Source: Candidatus Intricatilinea gracilis
GTDB lineage: Bacteria; Pseudomonadota; Gammaproteobacteria; Burkholderiales; Burkholderiaceae_C
Assembly (NCBI GenBank): GCA_016702605.1
Contig: JADJDQ010000002.1
Location: 579,001-643,000, forward strand
Direction: 5' to 3'
DNA: 64,000 bases
The position numbers and the translations under genes were made by a program. This document shows positions 52,452-62,392 of this stretch, one piece after another. Below the pieces are notes generated by a model. It had not been told where the DNA came from. It saw only the letters and a list, made by a program, of their open reading frames with translations, and did no database searches. Positions within the stretch are counted from its first letter, which is position 1. The number at the start of each line of letters is the position of its first letter.

Positions 52452-55151
52452 CTACAGGTTGGTGAACGCGACGGGGCCGAGGTTGATGCCCGACGAGAAG
52501 GACACCGGGGTGCCCGAGTTCTGCACGCTGAAATTGAAGCTGGCTGCGGGCATGGTAAACGCCACACGCGCCAGCTTCGAGAGCACGGCTTGTACAGCTG
52601 TACCGGCCGTATCCGCTCCACAGGTGCCTTTCACCGACCATCCGGCCAGGGAGACCTTGTAGGTGGAACCCGCACCGATGTGCTGATCGGCGGTGAAGGT
52701 CTTGGTGATCTCCGTGCCGCCGGAGCCAGTGGTGCAACCTGCGACCTTGGGGCCAGCAAGAACGATCTCGATCGCGGGATTCACGAAAGGTGCGGCCTCA
52801 TATTGGCCAGCTGGGCCCCAGAGCTTGAACTTGATGTTGCCGTAGGTGCTGACATCAACGGTGCCATTGCTCGGCGAGTTCACGTACAAGCCCAGAAACG
52901 ACGACGCAAAGGTCGACGCAGGCCCGGTGAGCACGTAGAAGCGGAAGAAGTTGTGTATGCCCGCGGGGTCAAGGTTGGAGCCGGAAACCCAGCCACCAAG
53001 GTCGAGTTTCTGGGCCGAGGTATCGAGCAGCGGGTCATTGAAGTAGCCGATGTTGCCGCCATTGGCAGGGCCAGCCGTGACTGCGTTGGCGTAGGCGGCA
53101 AGATTGCCGCCGGGTTCGGCCGTACCTGCGTAGTCGCTGGCAAAGATGGCGTCGCCGGCGAGGATGAAGCCGATGCCATCATTGGCAGTCGCGACCGGAA
53201 TCGTCACCGGGCCAAACGAGCCCATGTCGGCGCCCGGCGTGCCACCGCCGGTAGCACCACCGGCCCCGCCCGCCGCAACACCACCGAGCGTGATGTCGTC
53301 GAAGTAGTAGCTCTCGCCCGTGACCGGCGAGACCGTGCCCAGGTCAGGCAGCATGACGAAGTTGTTGTAGGCCTTGGTCAGATCCAGGGTGTTGAAGTTC
53401 CAGGTCAGCGTCTGCCAGCCGGCCACGACCGGCGTGGTCGCCGCCGTGTCACCCGACGTGGCGCCAGCCGGGCCTTCCACCTTCACCACCATCGGAACAC
53501 CCGCCTTGGGCGAGAAGACCTTGGCCGTGATGGTCTTGCTGGTGGCCGTGAACGGGATCGTGCCGGTCGTGACGAACGCGCCGGCAAACACGTCACCACC
53601 TGCACGCAGGATCTTGATCGCCTTGCCCGTGCCGCCGCCAGCCGGGCCGGCTTCGACGGGTAGTGCCTTCTGCGCCGTTGAAGCCGACGACCGGCAGCGC
53701 AGGGGTTTCGTCGAACGTGGCAAGCGCCGTTCCGGTCGCCACCGGCGGCGTGCCCAGCGTGATGTCGTCGAAGTAGTAGCTCTCGCCTGTGACCGGCGAG
53801 ACCGTGCCCAGGTCAGGCAGCATCACGAAGTTGTTGTAGACCTTGGTCAGATCCAGGGTGTTGAAGTTCCAGGTCAGCGTCTGCCAGCCAACCACGACCG
53901 GCGCTGTGGCCGCTGTGTCACCCGACGTGGCGCCAGCCGGGCCTTCCACCTTCACCACCATCGGAACACCCGCCTTGGGCGAGAAGACCTTGGCCGTGAT
54001 GGTCTTGCTGGTGGCCGTGAACGGGATCGTGCCGGTCGTGACGAAGGCGCCGGCAAACACGTCCCGCCTGCGCAGGATCTTGATCGCCTTGCCCGTGCCG
54101 CCGCCAGCCGGGCCGGCTTCGACGGTGGTGCCTTCTGCGCCGTTGAAGCCGACGACCGGCAGCGCAGGGGTTTCGTCGAACGTGGCAAGCGCCGTTCCGG
54201 TCGCCACCGGCGGCGTGCCCAGCGTGATGTCGTCGAAGTAGTAGCTCTCGCCTGTGACCGGCGAGACCGTGCCCAGGTCAGGCAGCATCACGAAGTTGTT
54301 GTAGACCTTGGTCAGATCCAGGGTGTTGAAGTTCCAGGTCAGCGTCTGCCAGCCAACCACGACCGGCGCTGTGGCCGCTGTGTCACCCGACGTGGCGCCA
54401 GCCCGGGCACTTCCACCTTCACCACCATCGGAACACCCGCCTTGGGCGAGAAGACCTTGGCCGTGATGGTCTTGCTGGTGGCCGTGAACGGGATCGTGCC
54501 GGTCGTGACGAAGGCGCCGGCAAACACGTCCCCGCCGGCACGCAGGATCTTGATCGCCTTGCCCGTGCCGCCGCCAGCCGGGCCGGCTTCGACGGTGGTG
54601 CCTTCTGCGCCGTTGAAGCCGACGACCGGCAGCGCAGGGGTTTCGTCGAAGGTGGCCAGCGCCGTTCCAGTCGCCACCGGGGGCGGGGCGGCTACGGTGG
54701 TGTCATAGGCCTTCTGCGCGGTGGCAGGCGATGAGTTGGCATTGCCGGCCAGATCGGCGAACGCGCCAGCGGCGACACTGACGGCGATGCTGCCGGTGCT
54801 ATTCGGCGTCGGTGTCACCACGAGGGTGGCCTGGGTACCGCCGGGAAGGCGTTCGAAGGCACCCTTGGTGCCACCCGTGACCGTCACGTCATCGGCCGTG
54901 AAACTCACACCCACGTCTTCGCTGAAGACGAATGTGAACGTCACGGCGCCGGTGGCCGGGTCTGCCGACACGTTGTTGGAGATCGACACCATCGTCGGCG
55001 CGACGGTGTCCGGGCCGGCTGGTTGACTCGTTCCACCGGCATTGACCGCTGCCGACGGCGGCGCCTCGGCGTCGCCCCCGCCGCAGCCAGCGAGCAATGT
55101 GCAGGCCAGCGACAGGGCGGCCAACGGGAAGTGCTTGGATGGGTGCGTCAT
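52452..55151 (-). pseudogene. Lipoprotein with Ig-like domain and three tandem carbohydrate-binding-like repeats; two frameshifts
   Basis: The reading starts at the ATG at 55151 (signal peptide LAALSLACTLLAGC, lipobox LAGC). A Gly/Asp spacer and a bacterial Ig-like domain follow (DTVAPTMVSISNNVSADPAT). Three copies of a module of about 155 residues come next (starting TGTALATFDETPALPVVGFN and ending ESYYFDDITLG), then a unique C-terminal domain (DGIGFILAGDAIFASDYAG to the stop at 52452). The frame is lost at about 54401-54411 (two extra bases) and returns at about 53657-53663 (one extra base), so start and end share one frame. The open question is real mutation versus assembly error in repeats. 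A LacI-type operator lies upstream, and glucanase genes follow, so a beta-glucan-binding surface protein is likely. Confidence 0.78.
53285..54685 (-). repeat. Three tandem direct repeats of about 465 bp inside the lipoprotein gene
   Basis: Copies lie at about 54685-54222, 54221-53757 and 53756-53285; the marker GATGTCGTCGAAG recurs at 53292, 53761 and 54226 (periods 469 and 465). The first two copies look almost identical over long stretches; the third differs at scattered bases. The second copy has a 3-base deletion near 54063 that keeps the frame. The high identity implies recent duplication or gene conversion. Confidence 0.9.
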
Positions 55152-55203
55152 ATCGTTGGATCCTGGCTGGTGTGGGGCAAGAGTGCGATGCAATGAGAAG
55201 TCA

Positions 55204-55217
55204 TGAAAGCGCTTTCA
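55204..55217. promoter_or_regulatory. LacI-family operator, site 1
   Basis: TGAAAGCGCTTTCA, a perfect 14-bp palindrome with the central CG step of LacI/GalR-family sites. It lies 53 bp upstream of the repeat-lipoprotein start codon. The same core appears at two more sites in the glucan locus. Confidence 0.8.
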
Positions 55218-55273
55218 CAAAGAATAAGAGGGGCACCACCACATGGCAAGGTGGTCAGCCCTGTCGCTTTCCC

Positions 55274-57556
55274 TTAGTTCGTTCGACCCAGCGTGCCTGG
55301 CGCAACAGTCAAGGTCTTGCCGTCGCTGAACCGCACGTCGATCGAGGCCTTGGTGGCGTTGAACGCCAGGTAGGTGCGCCGGCCGTCGGCGCGCTTGAAG
55401 ACCGAGAACAGCGGCGTATCGGCGCTGATGCCCAGGTCGGGCGCGCCCATCTCGTTCAGGCTCAGCAGCCAGTGCAGCGTGTGGCTGCGCGTGTCGCCGA
55501 GTTCGAACGAGCCCCAGCGGTCCCACTGCGCCAGGCCCTGGGCCGGATCGGCCAGTGCCATGTACTTGGCGAAGATGTCCTGCCAGATGTCGGCCGGGTC
55601 AACCTTCTTGCCGCGCGAGGCCCAGATCTCCTGCTCGCCCTCGAGTGCACCGAGGTTGCGCTTGATGTAGTCGGGATAACGCGCCAGGTAGGTCGACGCC
55701 GTGGTGATCGGCAGCAGGTTGATGCCCTTGATCTGGCGCGGGTCATCGGTCCACCAGGTGTTGTGGATGTACTGGCCACCAAAGACCTGCGCCACCTCGA
55801 CGTTCTTGTATTCGGGCGGAAAGACAAGCCCGTGCACATCGAACCAGTAGTGGTCGATGGCCTCGGCCTCGGCCGAGTAGAGGTAGATGCCCAGGTCGCG
55901 CAGTTCGCGGTTGCCTTGCAGTTCGCCCCACAGGATCAGGCCGGCCCAGGCATTGATGGCCTCTGACGACGACTCCTGGTTGTTGCCCCAGGCGCCGTAG
56001 GGCCCGGCACCACCGATGCCCACCGCCCACGAGTGGCCTTCGTAGGGGTCGAAGTTGCGCACGAACGGGAAGTCGGCCCGGCCACGCTCCTTGGTGGCGA
56101 TGTCCGAGATCAGCAACTCGACCATGGCGCCCCACTTGTCCTTGGCAACCCAGGCCGGGTCGCGCAAGGCGACCTCGGCAGCGGTGCGGATCCAGTAGCC
56201 GAACCAGAAGTGGTGGTCGTTGATCTCGTCGATGGCGTGGAAGTCGTCGGGGTAACTCGCCACCGTGCCGAGCTTGGTGTCGTAGAAGAAATAGCTCTTC
56301 GCATCCTTGCCCGAGAACCACTCTTCCATGCGTTTTTGCAGCATGGCCAGCAACCTGTCGCGGCCTTCGATGTCGCCCTGCTGCTCGAACACGTCCATCA
56401 GTTTCACGATCCGCTGCAGGCCCTTGCCTTGCCAGTAGGCGCTCTTGCCTTCGGGCAACAAGAGACGCCGCGCATTGCGCAGGTCGGCCTTCATCAGGTC
56501 ACGCAGTTCACCCTTGCGCGGCGAGTCACCCACCCCGGGCCAGTAGGGCACGAAGCCGGCGTACGACGAACTGGTCTGGAACTGCGAGCCGGCCACCAGC
56601 CGGATCTTGCCGCGCACCGTGTCGAAGGGCGACCCGAGCAGCTTGCCCTCGACCGCAGCGTTCTTGAACCAGTGGTGCGGGTACAGGCCCAGCAGCGTGC
56701 CGTTGTCGGCGCCCTCCAGCGTCCGCGTCTGTGCCTTGAAGGTGGTGGCAACCCGGCTGGCAGCCGCGTCGTAGCGCCACTCGACGCGAGTGTCCTGAAT
56801 CACCGTGTAGGCGTGGCGCGTGAACAGCGCCAGCGTCTCGGCCTTGTCATCGGGCAGCACGGCAGCCGACACATCACCCTTGCCGGCGGGCAGACGCGCC
56901 GCCCAATCGGTGGGTGAAGCCGATTCCCAGCGCGCCCCGGTCGGCGCAAAGAACGCATAGGCCTTGCCCTTGATACGCAGCGCCAGCACCCGCGCATCGG
57001 CGCCGCCATCGAAACGTTCACCGGCCGACGGCAACTGGACACGCAAGTCGCCGCGCGTGAGGTGCACAAAGGCGTAGGGGCTGCCGTGCGCCACGGTCAC
57101 CAGCATCTCGTCGGCGCCGCGCGCCATCGAGATGTCGATCGACCAGTCGCCGGTCTTGGCGAGTTTGGCCGGCCCCGGCTCGAACGCCAACGGAGAGATC
57201 ATCAGCGGGTCGCGGTGCGGGTAGCGGATCTCCACATCGCGCCGGTCGGAAGCCACCGCTTCCTTGGACGGCAGCGCCAGCTCCAGACCCGCCGGCGTGG
57301 TCTTCACCGTCATCGGCTGCACATAGATCGGGTCGGGCTTGGGATTGAAGATGAGCGTCGAGTACCACTGGCTGGTCGGCGCCGCCTTGGCCAGCATGGC
57401 CTCGGTACGCAGTGGGGCTGCGGGCAGAGGCTTGTCGTTTCCCTTGGGTGCCAGGAAGTAGGTGCCTGCGCCGGCCTTGACGGGCTGCGCCTGCACGACC
57501 ACCAGCGGCGCCCAGGTGGTCACCAGGGCCAGCGCACAACAGCGAAGCAGGTTCAT
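55274..57556 (-). CDS. Glycoside hydrolase family 81 endo-beta-1,3-glucanase
   Basis: 760 residues from the ATG at 57556 (GAGGAACCTGAC before it). Signal peptide MNLLRCCALALVTTWAPLVV ends near VQAQP. The N-terminal beta-sandwich (SQWYSTLIFNPKPDPIYVQP) and the catalytic (alpha/alpha)6 domain show the GH81 signatures INDHHFWFGYWIRTAAE (catalytic Asp region) and WGNNQESSSEAINAWAGLILWG (catalytic Glu). The enzyme cleaves beta-1,3-glucans such as laminarin or curdlan by inversion. It shares the locus with a porin, GH17 and GH30. Its promoter carries a perfect LacI-type operator. Confidence 0.95.
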   Translation of the reverse strand: MNLLRCCALALVTTWAPLVVVQAQPVKAGAGTYFLAPKGNDKPLPAAPLRTEAMLAKAAPTSQWYSTLIFNPKPDPIYVQPMTVKTTPAGLELALPSKEAVASDRRDVEIRYPHRDPLMISPLAFEPGPAKLAKTGDWSIDISMARGADEMLVTVAHGSPYAFVHLTRGDLRVQLPSAGERFDGGADARVLALRIKGKAYAFFAPTGARWESASPTDWAARLPAGKGDVSAAVLPDDKAETLALFTRHAYTVIQDTRVEWRYDAAASRVATTFKAQTRTLEGADNGTLLGLYPHHWFKNAAVEGKLLGSPFDTVRGKIRLVAGSQFQTSSSYAGFVPYWPGVGDSPRKGELRDLMKADLRNARRLLLPEGKSAYWQGKGLQRIVKLMDVFEQQGDIEGRDRLLAMLQKRMEEWFSGKDAKSYFFYDTKLGTVASYPDDFHAIDEINDHHFWFGYWIRTAAEVALRDPAWVAKDKWGAMVELLISDIATKERGRADFPFVRNFDPYEGHSWAVGIGGAGPYGAWGNNQESSSEAINAWAGLILWGELQGNRELRDLGIYLYSAEAEAIDHYWFDVHGLVFPPEYKNVEVAQVFGGQYIHNTWWTDDPRQIKGINLLPITTASTYLARYPDYIKRNLGALEGEQEIWASRGKKVDPADIWQDIFAKYMALADPAQGLAQWDRWGSFELGDTRSHTLHWLLSLNEMGAPDLGISADTPLFSVFKRADGRRTYLAFNATKASIDVRFSDGKTLTVAPGTLGRTN

Positions 57557-57601
57557 GTCAGGTTCCTCGAACGGTAGTCTCAGTCCACCGGCGGATGATA
57601 G

Positions 57602-57615
57602 TGAAAGCGCTTTCA
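57602..57615. promoter_or_regulatory. LacI-family operator, site 2
   Basis: TGAAAGCGCTTTCA, identical to site 1, 46 bp upstream of the GH81 start codon in the divergent region between GH81 and porin genes. Confidence 0.8.
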
Positions 57616-57745
57616 GACCTGGTGGCTCGTTTACCAATGGGGCAAAGCGAGGACTTTGCCGACGCGCTAGGGCGTGATGCCACACGACAGGGGAAAACAC
57701 GGGGTGGCCGCCGATTGACGCGGCGGGGCCGGGTCACTAACCTCG

Positions 57746-57760
57746 TGAAAGCGCTTTGCA
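57746..57760. promoter_or_regulatory. LacI-family operator, site 3 (imperfect)
   Basis: TGAAAGCGCTTTGCA matches the site 1 core with one extra base in the right arm. It lies 25 bp upstream of the porin start codon, where a repressor would block the rightward porin-GH17-GH30 transcript. Confidence 0.7.
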
Positions 57761-57784
57761 CCAATCACGGGACAACCCGCCACC

Positions 57785-59170
57785 ATGAAAAATGCAGCCC
57801 CCACGAACCTGCCCGCGGCACCACGGACCAGCAGTATTGATCGTGATCGTGCGGCCCGCACCCCGGCGGCGGCCCTGGTGCCGAGCCTGTTGCATCTCGG
57901 CCGCCTGACGGCCGTCGTGTCGGGCCTGGGCCTGCCAGTCGCAGCGATGGCGATCGACGTCGGCCCCTTCAGCCTGACCGGCTTTGCCAAGGCCGAGGCC
58001 ACCCGCGTCAGCGACTACTGCAAGGACTGCCAGGTGTTGCCCAACGAGAACCGGCAGCGCTACTGGGCCGACGAGATGGTGCAGGGCCGGCCCTACGGCG
58101 CAGGCACCACCAGCGTCACACTCCTTCAGCCCTATCTGGGCGCCAAGTTCGACCTGCCGCAAGGCTTCAAGCTGCAGGGCCTGCTGAGCCAGCGCTGGCG
58201 CGACGGCGAGGAGGACTTCAAGGGCTTCTGGTACGACAAGAACGTGGCGCTGAGCCACGAGGACTACGGCAGCCTGCGCATCGGCGCCATGACCACGCGG
58301 GCCTGGAGCGTTGCCGACTACCCCTACGGCAGCAACATCAACGTGGCCGACGCCTGGGGCTCGAGTGGTGCCGGCTACGGTCTGCTGACCGCCGCCGTGC
58401 GCTACACCTCGCGCCCGCTCGACGTGTTCGAAGGCGACCTGGTGCTCGAAGCCAGCTACGACGACGGCAAGAAGGGCTGGAGCCGCAATAAGCCGCGCTT
58501 CGTCGAGCTGTACGCCCAGTACCACAAGGGTGACCTGGTGGTCGACGCGATGCTGCAGGACACCAAGAACGGCACGCCGTCGGCCTTCGGCCACGGGCCG
58601 TTCACGGGGCTCACACCCTTCCCGTCCGACGACACCAAGCTCGGTGGTTCGAGCCAGAGCATCGCCATGATCATGGCGCGCTACCAGGTCGACAGCAAGA
58701 TCGAGATCACCGGTGGCCTGCGTGGCAATCGCTGGAGCGGCGCCTGGGCGGTGCAGACCGACAGCACACCGCCAGGGCTGTGGAACGAGATGTTCAACGT
58801 CGACTGGAGCCCCACCAACAACCTCTGCCCCTGCAAGGCCTACCCGGCCACGTCGACCGACCTGCTGCTCGGCGCACGTTACCGCATGGGCCAGTGGACG
58901 GCCTCGACCGGCATGGTGCATCTGGGCGCCGCGGCCACGCAGAACCCGACCGATCGTGGCCAGTCCAACTCGGCCACCATCAACACGCTGGGTCTGAACT
59001 GGGATTCCACCAAGGGCTACCAGGTCTACGGTTTCGCCGGCATGGTGCAGTACGCCCACAAGGGCCTGGCGCCGCTGTCGATGCCCAGCAACTCGGCCTT
59101 CACCAACATCGATTCACGCTTGACGACACGCGGCTACTGGTTCGGTGGCGGCGCGGTCTACGTGTTCTGA
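57785..59170 (+). CDS. Outer-membrane porin of the beta-glucan locus
   Basis: 461 residues. The N-terminus is long before a signal-like segment (LTAVVSGLGLPVAAMA). The mature chain alternates polar and hydrophobic residues as in a beta-barrel (LQPYLGAKFDLPQGFKLQGL, ITGGLRGNRWSGAWAV). It ends in a C-terminal Phe (GGGAVYVF), the usual outer-membrane assembly signal. Two Cys pairs (CKDC and CPC) are unusual for porins. It probably lets glucan oligosaccharides across the outer membrane; substrate is inferred from neighbours and the shared operator. Confidence 0.82.
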   Translation: MKNAAPTNLPAAPRTSSIDRDRAARTPAAALVPSLLHLGRLTAVVSGLGLPVAAMAIDVGPFSLTGFAKAEATRVSDYCKDCQVLPNENRQRYWADEMVQGRPYGAGTTSVTLLQPYLGAKFDLPQGFKLQGLLSQRWRDGEEDFKGFWYDKNVALSHEDYGSLRIGAMTTRAWSVADYPYGSNINVADAWGSSGAGYGLLTAAVRYTSRPLDVFEGDLVLEASYDDGKKGWSRNKPRFVELYAQYHKGDLVVDAMLQDTKNGTPSAFGHGPFTGLTPFPSDDTKLGGSSQSIAMIMARYQVDSKIEITGGLRGNRWSGAWAVQTDSTPPGLWNEMFNVDWSPTNNLCPCKAYPATSTDLLLGARYRMGQWTASTGMVHLGAAATQNPTDRGQSNSATINTLGLNWDSTKGYQVYGFAGMVQYAHKGLAPLSMPSNSAFTNIDSRLTTRGYWFGGGAVYVF

Positions 59171-59195
59171 CAAGCCCAAGATCGAGGTCAACGTC

Positions 59196-60923
59196 ATGAA
59201 ATTTCCTTCCTTCGCCGTCTTGTCGATCCGCGCCCTCCTGGCCCTGCTGCTGGCCGGCATCCTGGCCAGCTGTGGTGGTGGCGACAGCAAGACCACCCCT
59301 GTCACCGGCGTGCAACTGCGCCCGCTCAGCCCCGAGTTCACCACCCGCAAGGCGGTCAACTATTCGCCCTACCGCACCGCCATCGATGTCAATGGACTAG
59401 CTGCCGAGGACATCCCCAGGGCCAACATCCGGCAGGATCTCGACCTGATGATGGCCGCGGGCTTTAGGCTCATCCGCGTTTTCGACAGCGACGACAAGGT
59501 CGCCAAGCAAACGCTCGAAGTCATCCGCGCCGACAACCTCAACCTCAAGATGCAGCTCGGCATATTCATCCAGGGCGGCAACGAGAACTTCAATCAGGCG
59601 CAGCTTGCACGCGCCGTCAAGCTCGCCAACGACTACAGCGACATCGTGCTGGCCGTGAGTGTGGGCAACGAGAACATGGTGGGCTTCTCGTTCAACAAGG
59701 TACCGGTGGCCGACATGGCCCGCTACATCGCCACGGTGCGCAGCCAGATCGAGCAGCCCGTGACGACCGACGACAACTACGCCTTCTGGGCCAGCGCGCC
59801 GACCGCGATCACCGACGTGGTCGACTTCGCCTCTGTACACACCTACGCCGTGCTCGACACCATCTTCGACCCCAAGCTGTGGGACTGGCGCCAGAAAGCC
59901 GCTGCACCGGCCGACCGGGCCGCCGCCATGATGGCCGCCGCCATCAAGGAAACCCGCCGCCAGTACGACGTGGCGCGTTCCGGGCTGGATGCCAAGGGCT
60001 TGCGCGACATGCCGATCACCGTGGGTGAGACTGGCTGGAAGGCGGTCAATCCGGGCGACCTGGCGTTTCGCGCCCATCCCGTCAACCAGAAGATCTACGT
60101 CGACGACCTGAACATCTGGGCCGACGAGGGCAAGACCGGCGCGGGCCCCAAGGCAATCTTCTACTTCGAGGCCTTCGACGAGCCCTGGAAACAAGGCGAC
60201 GACAAGTGGGGCCTGTTCAACGTGCAGCGCCAGGCGCGTTATGTCATCCAGGCGCTCAACGCGAACAACACACCCGCAGGCACCGCCACCTGGGTCTGGG
60301 AACCCGGCAGCTACACCGATGCAGATGCCCTGGCGTTCGTCGAAGCCGTGGTCGAGCCTGCCATCACCGAGAGCCGCTACACGGTGTACTCGGACACGGC
60401 CCCGGGGGCCTCGGACTTCCGCCCGACCGACCTGCGCCGCGACGCCTTCGACGGCACCACCGCCACGGCCCCCGAGGTGTCGACCACCTTCGGCCCGGGC
60501 GACGCCAGCCGTGCCATCGAGATCACGCCGGTGCTGCCGCTCAGCTTCGGCTGGGGCGTGCTGATCCAGGGCAACAACGGCAGCACCGACAACCTCTCGG
60601 GCTACGCCGCCACCGGCACGCTGAACTTCTGGGTCAACACGTTGTACCCCGGCAAGATCGAGATCGGCATCGCCACCGACACCGCCGACCGCGAAGGCAA
60701 GGAAGCCTATCTGCAGCTCCAGCCCGGCAACTTCGGCTACTGCAACACAGGCGCCTGGTGCCAGGTGAGCATCCCGCTGCAGGCCTTCCTGGCCGTCAAC
60801 CCGGCACTTGATCTGTCGCTGGTGACCTCGCGCTTCACCGTCGCCGACCGCTACGCCATCACCGGCAACGCGACTGGCAACACCAGCAAGATCACCATCG
60901 ACGGGATCTACTGGGCCAAGTGA
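59196..60923 (+). CDS. Glycoside hydrolase family 17-like lipoprotein with C-terminal beta-sandwich domain
   Basis: 575 residues from the ATG at 59196, 25 bp after the porin. Lipobox LASC in the signal peptide. The catalytic barrel begins NYSPYRTAIDVNG and FRLIRVFDSD. The acid/base Glu is in AVSVGNENMVG and the nucleophile Glu in ITVGETGWKAV, the GH17 pattern; substrate is expected to be beta-1,3-glucan. Residues about 420-575 form a separate beta-rich domain (FGWGVLIQGNNGSTDNLSG, TLNFWVNTLYPGKIEIGI), probably carbohydrate-binding. It overlaps the GH30 gene by 4 bp (GTGA). Confidence 0.9.
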   Translation: MKFPSFAVLSIRALLALLLAGILASCGGGDSKTTPVTGVQLRPLSPEFTTRKAVNYSPYRTAIDVNGLAAEDIPRANIRQDLDLMMAAGFRLIRVFDSDDKVAKQTLEVIRADNLNLKMQLGIFIQGGNENFNQAQLARAVKLANDYSDIVLAVSVGNENMVGFSFNKVPVADMARYIATVRSQIEQPVTTDDNYAFWASAPTAITDVVDFASVHTYAVLDTIFDPKLWDWRQKAAAPADRAAAMMAAAIKETRRQYDVARSGLDAKGLRDMPITVGETGWKAVNPGDLAFRAHPVNQKIYVDDLNIWADEGKTGAGPKAIFYFEAFDEPWKQGDDKWGLFNVQRQARYVIQALNANNTPAGTATWVWEPGSYTDADALAFVEAVVEPAITESRYTVYSDTAPGASDFRPTDLRRDAFDGTTATAPEVSTTFGPGDASRAIEITPVLPLSFGWGVLIQGNNGSTDNLSGYAATGTLNFWVNTLYPGKIEIGIATDTADREGKEAYLQLQPGNFGYCNTGAWCQVSIPLQAFLAVNPALDLSLVTSRFTVADRYAITGNATGNTSKITIDGIYWAK

Positions 60924-62356
60924 CACCGGCGTTGGTGTCCGTGCCCGCTGGCCCGACCTTGACTCCTGAGCCAGCAGCACATCTGCGCTGCTGGCTCAGC
61001 GTGAAGGGCGACCCAAGCGTACGCCTGAGTGAACAAGCACCGCTGGCGCTAACCCGCAGCGCTACGGGCGAAACAAACCAACTGCCGTCGATCTGGGTGC
61101 ACGCCGGCCGCACCATGCAGACCTTGCTCGGATTTGGCGGCGCTTTCACCGAAGCCGCTGCCGTCACCTGGCTCGAGCTGCCGCCGCAGCAGCGCGAGGC
61201 ACTGCTGCGCGACTACTTCGATCCCGCTACAGGCCACGGCTACACCTTGTGCCGCGTGCACATGAACAGCTGCGACTTCGCGCTGGGCAACTACGCCCAC
61301 GTGGCGCAGCCCGGTGACGTGGCGCTGACGAGCTTCGACATCGGCCGCGACCGCCAGGCCCTGTTGCCCTTCATCCAGGCAGCCTTGCGTGCGGCGGGTC
61401 GGCCCGTCCGGCTGCTCGCCTCGCCCTGGAGCCCACCGGCCTGGATGAAGAGCAATGGCCAGATGAACCAGGGCGGACACCTGTTGCCCCAGTACCGCCA
61501 GGCCTGGGCACGCTGCTACGTGCGCTTCATCCAGGCCTATGCGGCCGAAGGTGTGCCGATCTGGGGCGTGACGGTGCAGAACGAACCCGAGGCCTGCCAG
61601 ACCTGGGACTCGTGCCTCTACAGCGCCGAAGAAGAACGCGACTTCGTGCGTGACCACCTCGGCCCCGAACTCGAAGCTGCTGGGCTTGGCCACATCAAGG
61701 TCATCGTCTGGGACCACAACCGCGATCGCCTGGTCGAACGTGCCGGGGTGGTCTACAGCGACGCCGCCGCGTCACGCTACGTGTGGGGTGCCGGCTTTCA
61801 CTGGTACGGCGAAGACCACTTCGACCAGGTGCAACTGGCCCACGACGCCTGGCCCGACAAACACCTCATCTTCACCGAAGGGTGCCAGGAAGGTGGCCCG
61901 CATACCGGCGAGTGGGCGCTGGCCGAACGCTACGCCCGCTCCATCATCAACGACCTGAACCATTGGACCGAAGGCTGGATCGACTGGAACCTCATCCTCG
62001 ACGCCCGTGGTGGACCCAACCACGTGGGCAACCTGTGTAGTGCACCGGTGCTCGCCAGCCCGGCGGGTGACGCCTTGTGCCACCAGAGCTCGTTCCACGC
62101 GCTGGGCCACTTCGCGCGATTCACCCAGCCCGGTGCGAAGCGGGTGCTGTGCGCCACATCCAAACAGGTGCTCGAATGCACCGCGGCCCTCAACCCCGAT
62201 GGCAGCCTGGCCACGGTGGTGATGAACCGCAGCGACACGCCGATACGTTTTGCCATCCGGCTTACCGGCACTTGGCCCGATCCTGACAAGACCTTGCACA
62301 CCGTGGTCGATCTGCCGCCACGAGCCCTGCTGACCTGCGTGATGACACCAGGCTGA
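60920..62356 (+). CDS. Glycoside hydrolase family 30 (beta-1,6-glucanase / glucosylceramidase-like)
   Basis: 478 residues from a GTG at 60920 that overlaps the GH17 stop. The catalytic barrel shows GFGGAFTEAAA near the N-terminus, SPWSPPAWMKSNGQM, the acid/base Glu in TVQNEPEACQTWDS, and the nucleophile Glu in IFTEGCQEGG. A C-terminal beta-domain follows (LATVVMNRSDTPIRFAIRL). No signal peptide is visible, so the enzyme may act in the cytoplasm on imported oligosaccharides, unlike secreted relatives. Likely substrates are beta-1,6-linked branches of laminarin-type glucans. Confidence 0.92.
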   Translation: MTPALVSVPAGPTLTPEPAAHLRCWLSVKGDPSVRLSEQAPLALTRSATGETNQLPSIWVHAGRTMQTLLGFGGAFTEAAAVTWLELPPQQREALLRDYFDPATGHGYTLCRVHMNSCDFALGNYAHVAQPGDVALTSFDIGRDRQALLPFIQAALRAAGRPVRLLASPWSPPAWMKSNGQMNQGGHLLPQYRQAWARCYVRFIQAYAAEGVPIWGVTVQNEPEACQTWDSCLYSAEEERDFVRDHLGPELEAAGLGHIKVIVWDHNRDRLVERAGVVYSDAAASRYVWGAGFHWYGEDHFDQVQLAHDAWPDKHLIFTEGCQEGGPHTGEWALAERYARSIINDLNHWTEGWIDWNLILDARGGPNHVGNLCSAPVLASPAGDALCHQSSFHALGHFARFTQPGAKRVLCATSKQVLECTAALNPDGSLATVVMNRSDTPIRFAIRLTGTWPDPDKTLHTVVDLPPRALLTCVMTPG

Positions 62357-62392
62357 CGCGGCCAGGGCTGAGACCAATGGATGCCTTGGTTA

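Noticed and set aside
52590..54708. Plus-strand open frames with internal repeats
   Set aside because: They mirror the tandem repeats of the minus-strand lipoprotein gene; the plus-strand translation has no signal peptide or domain.
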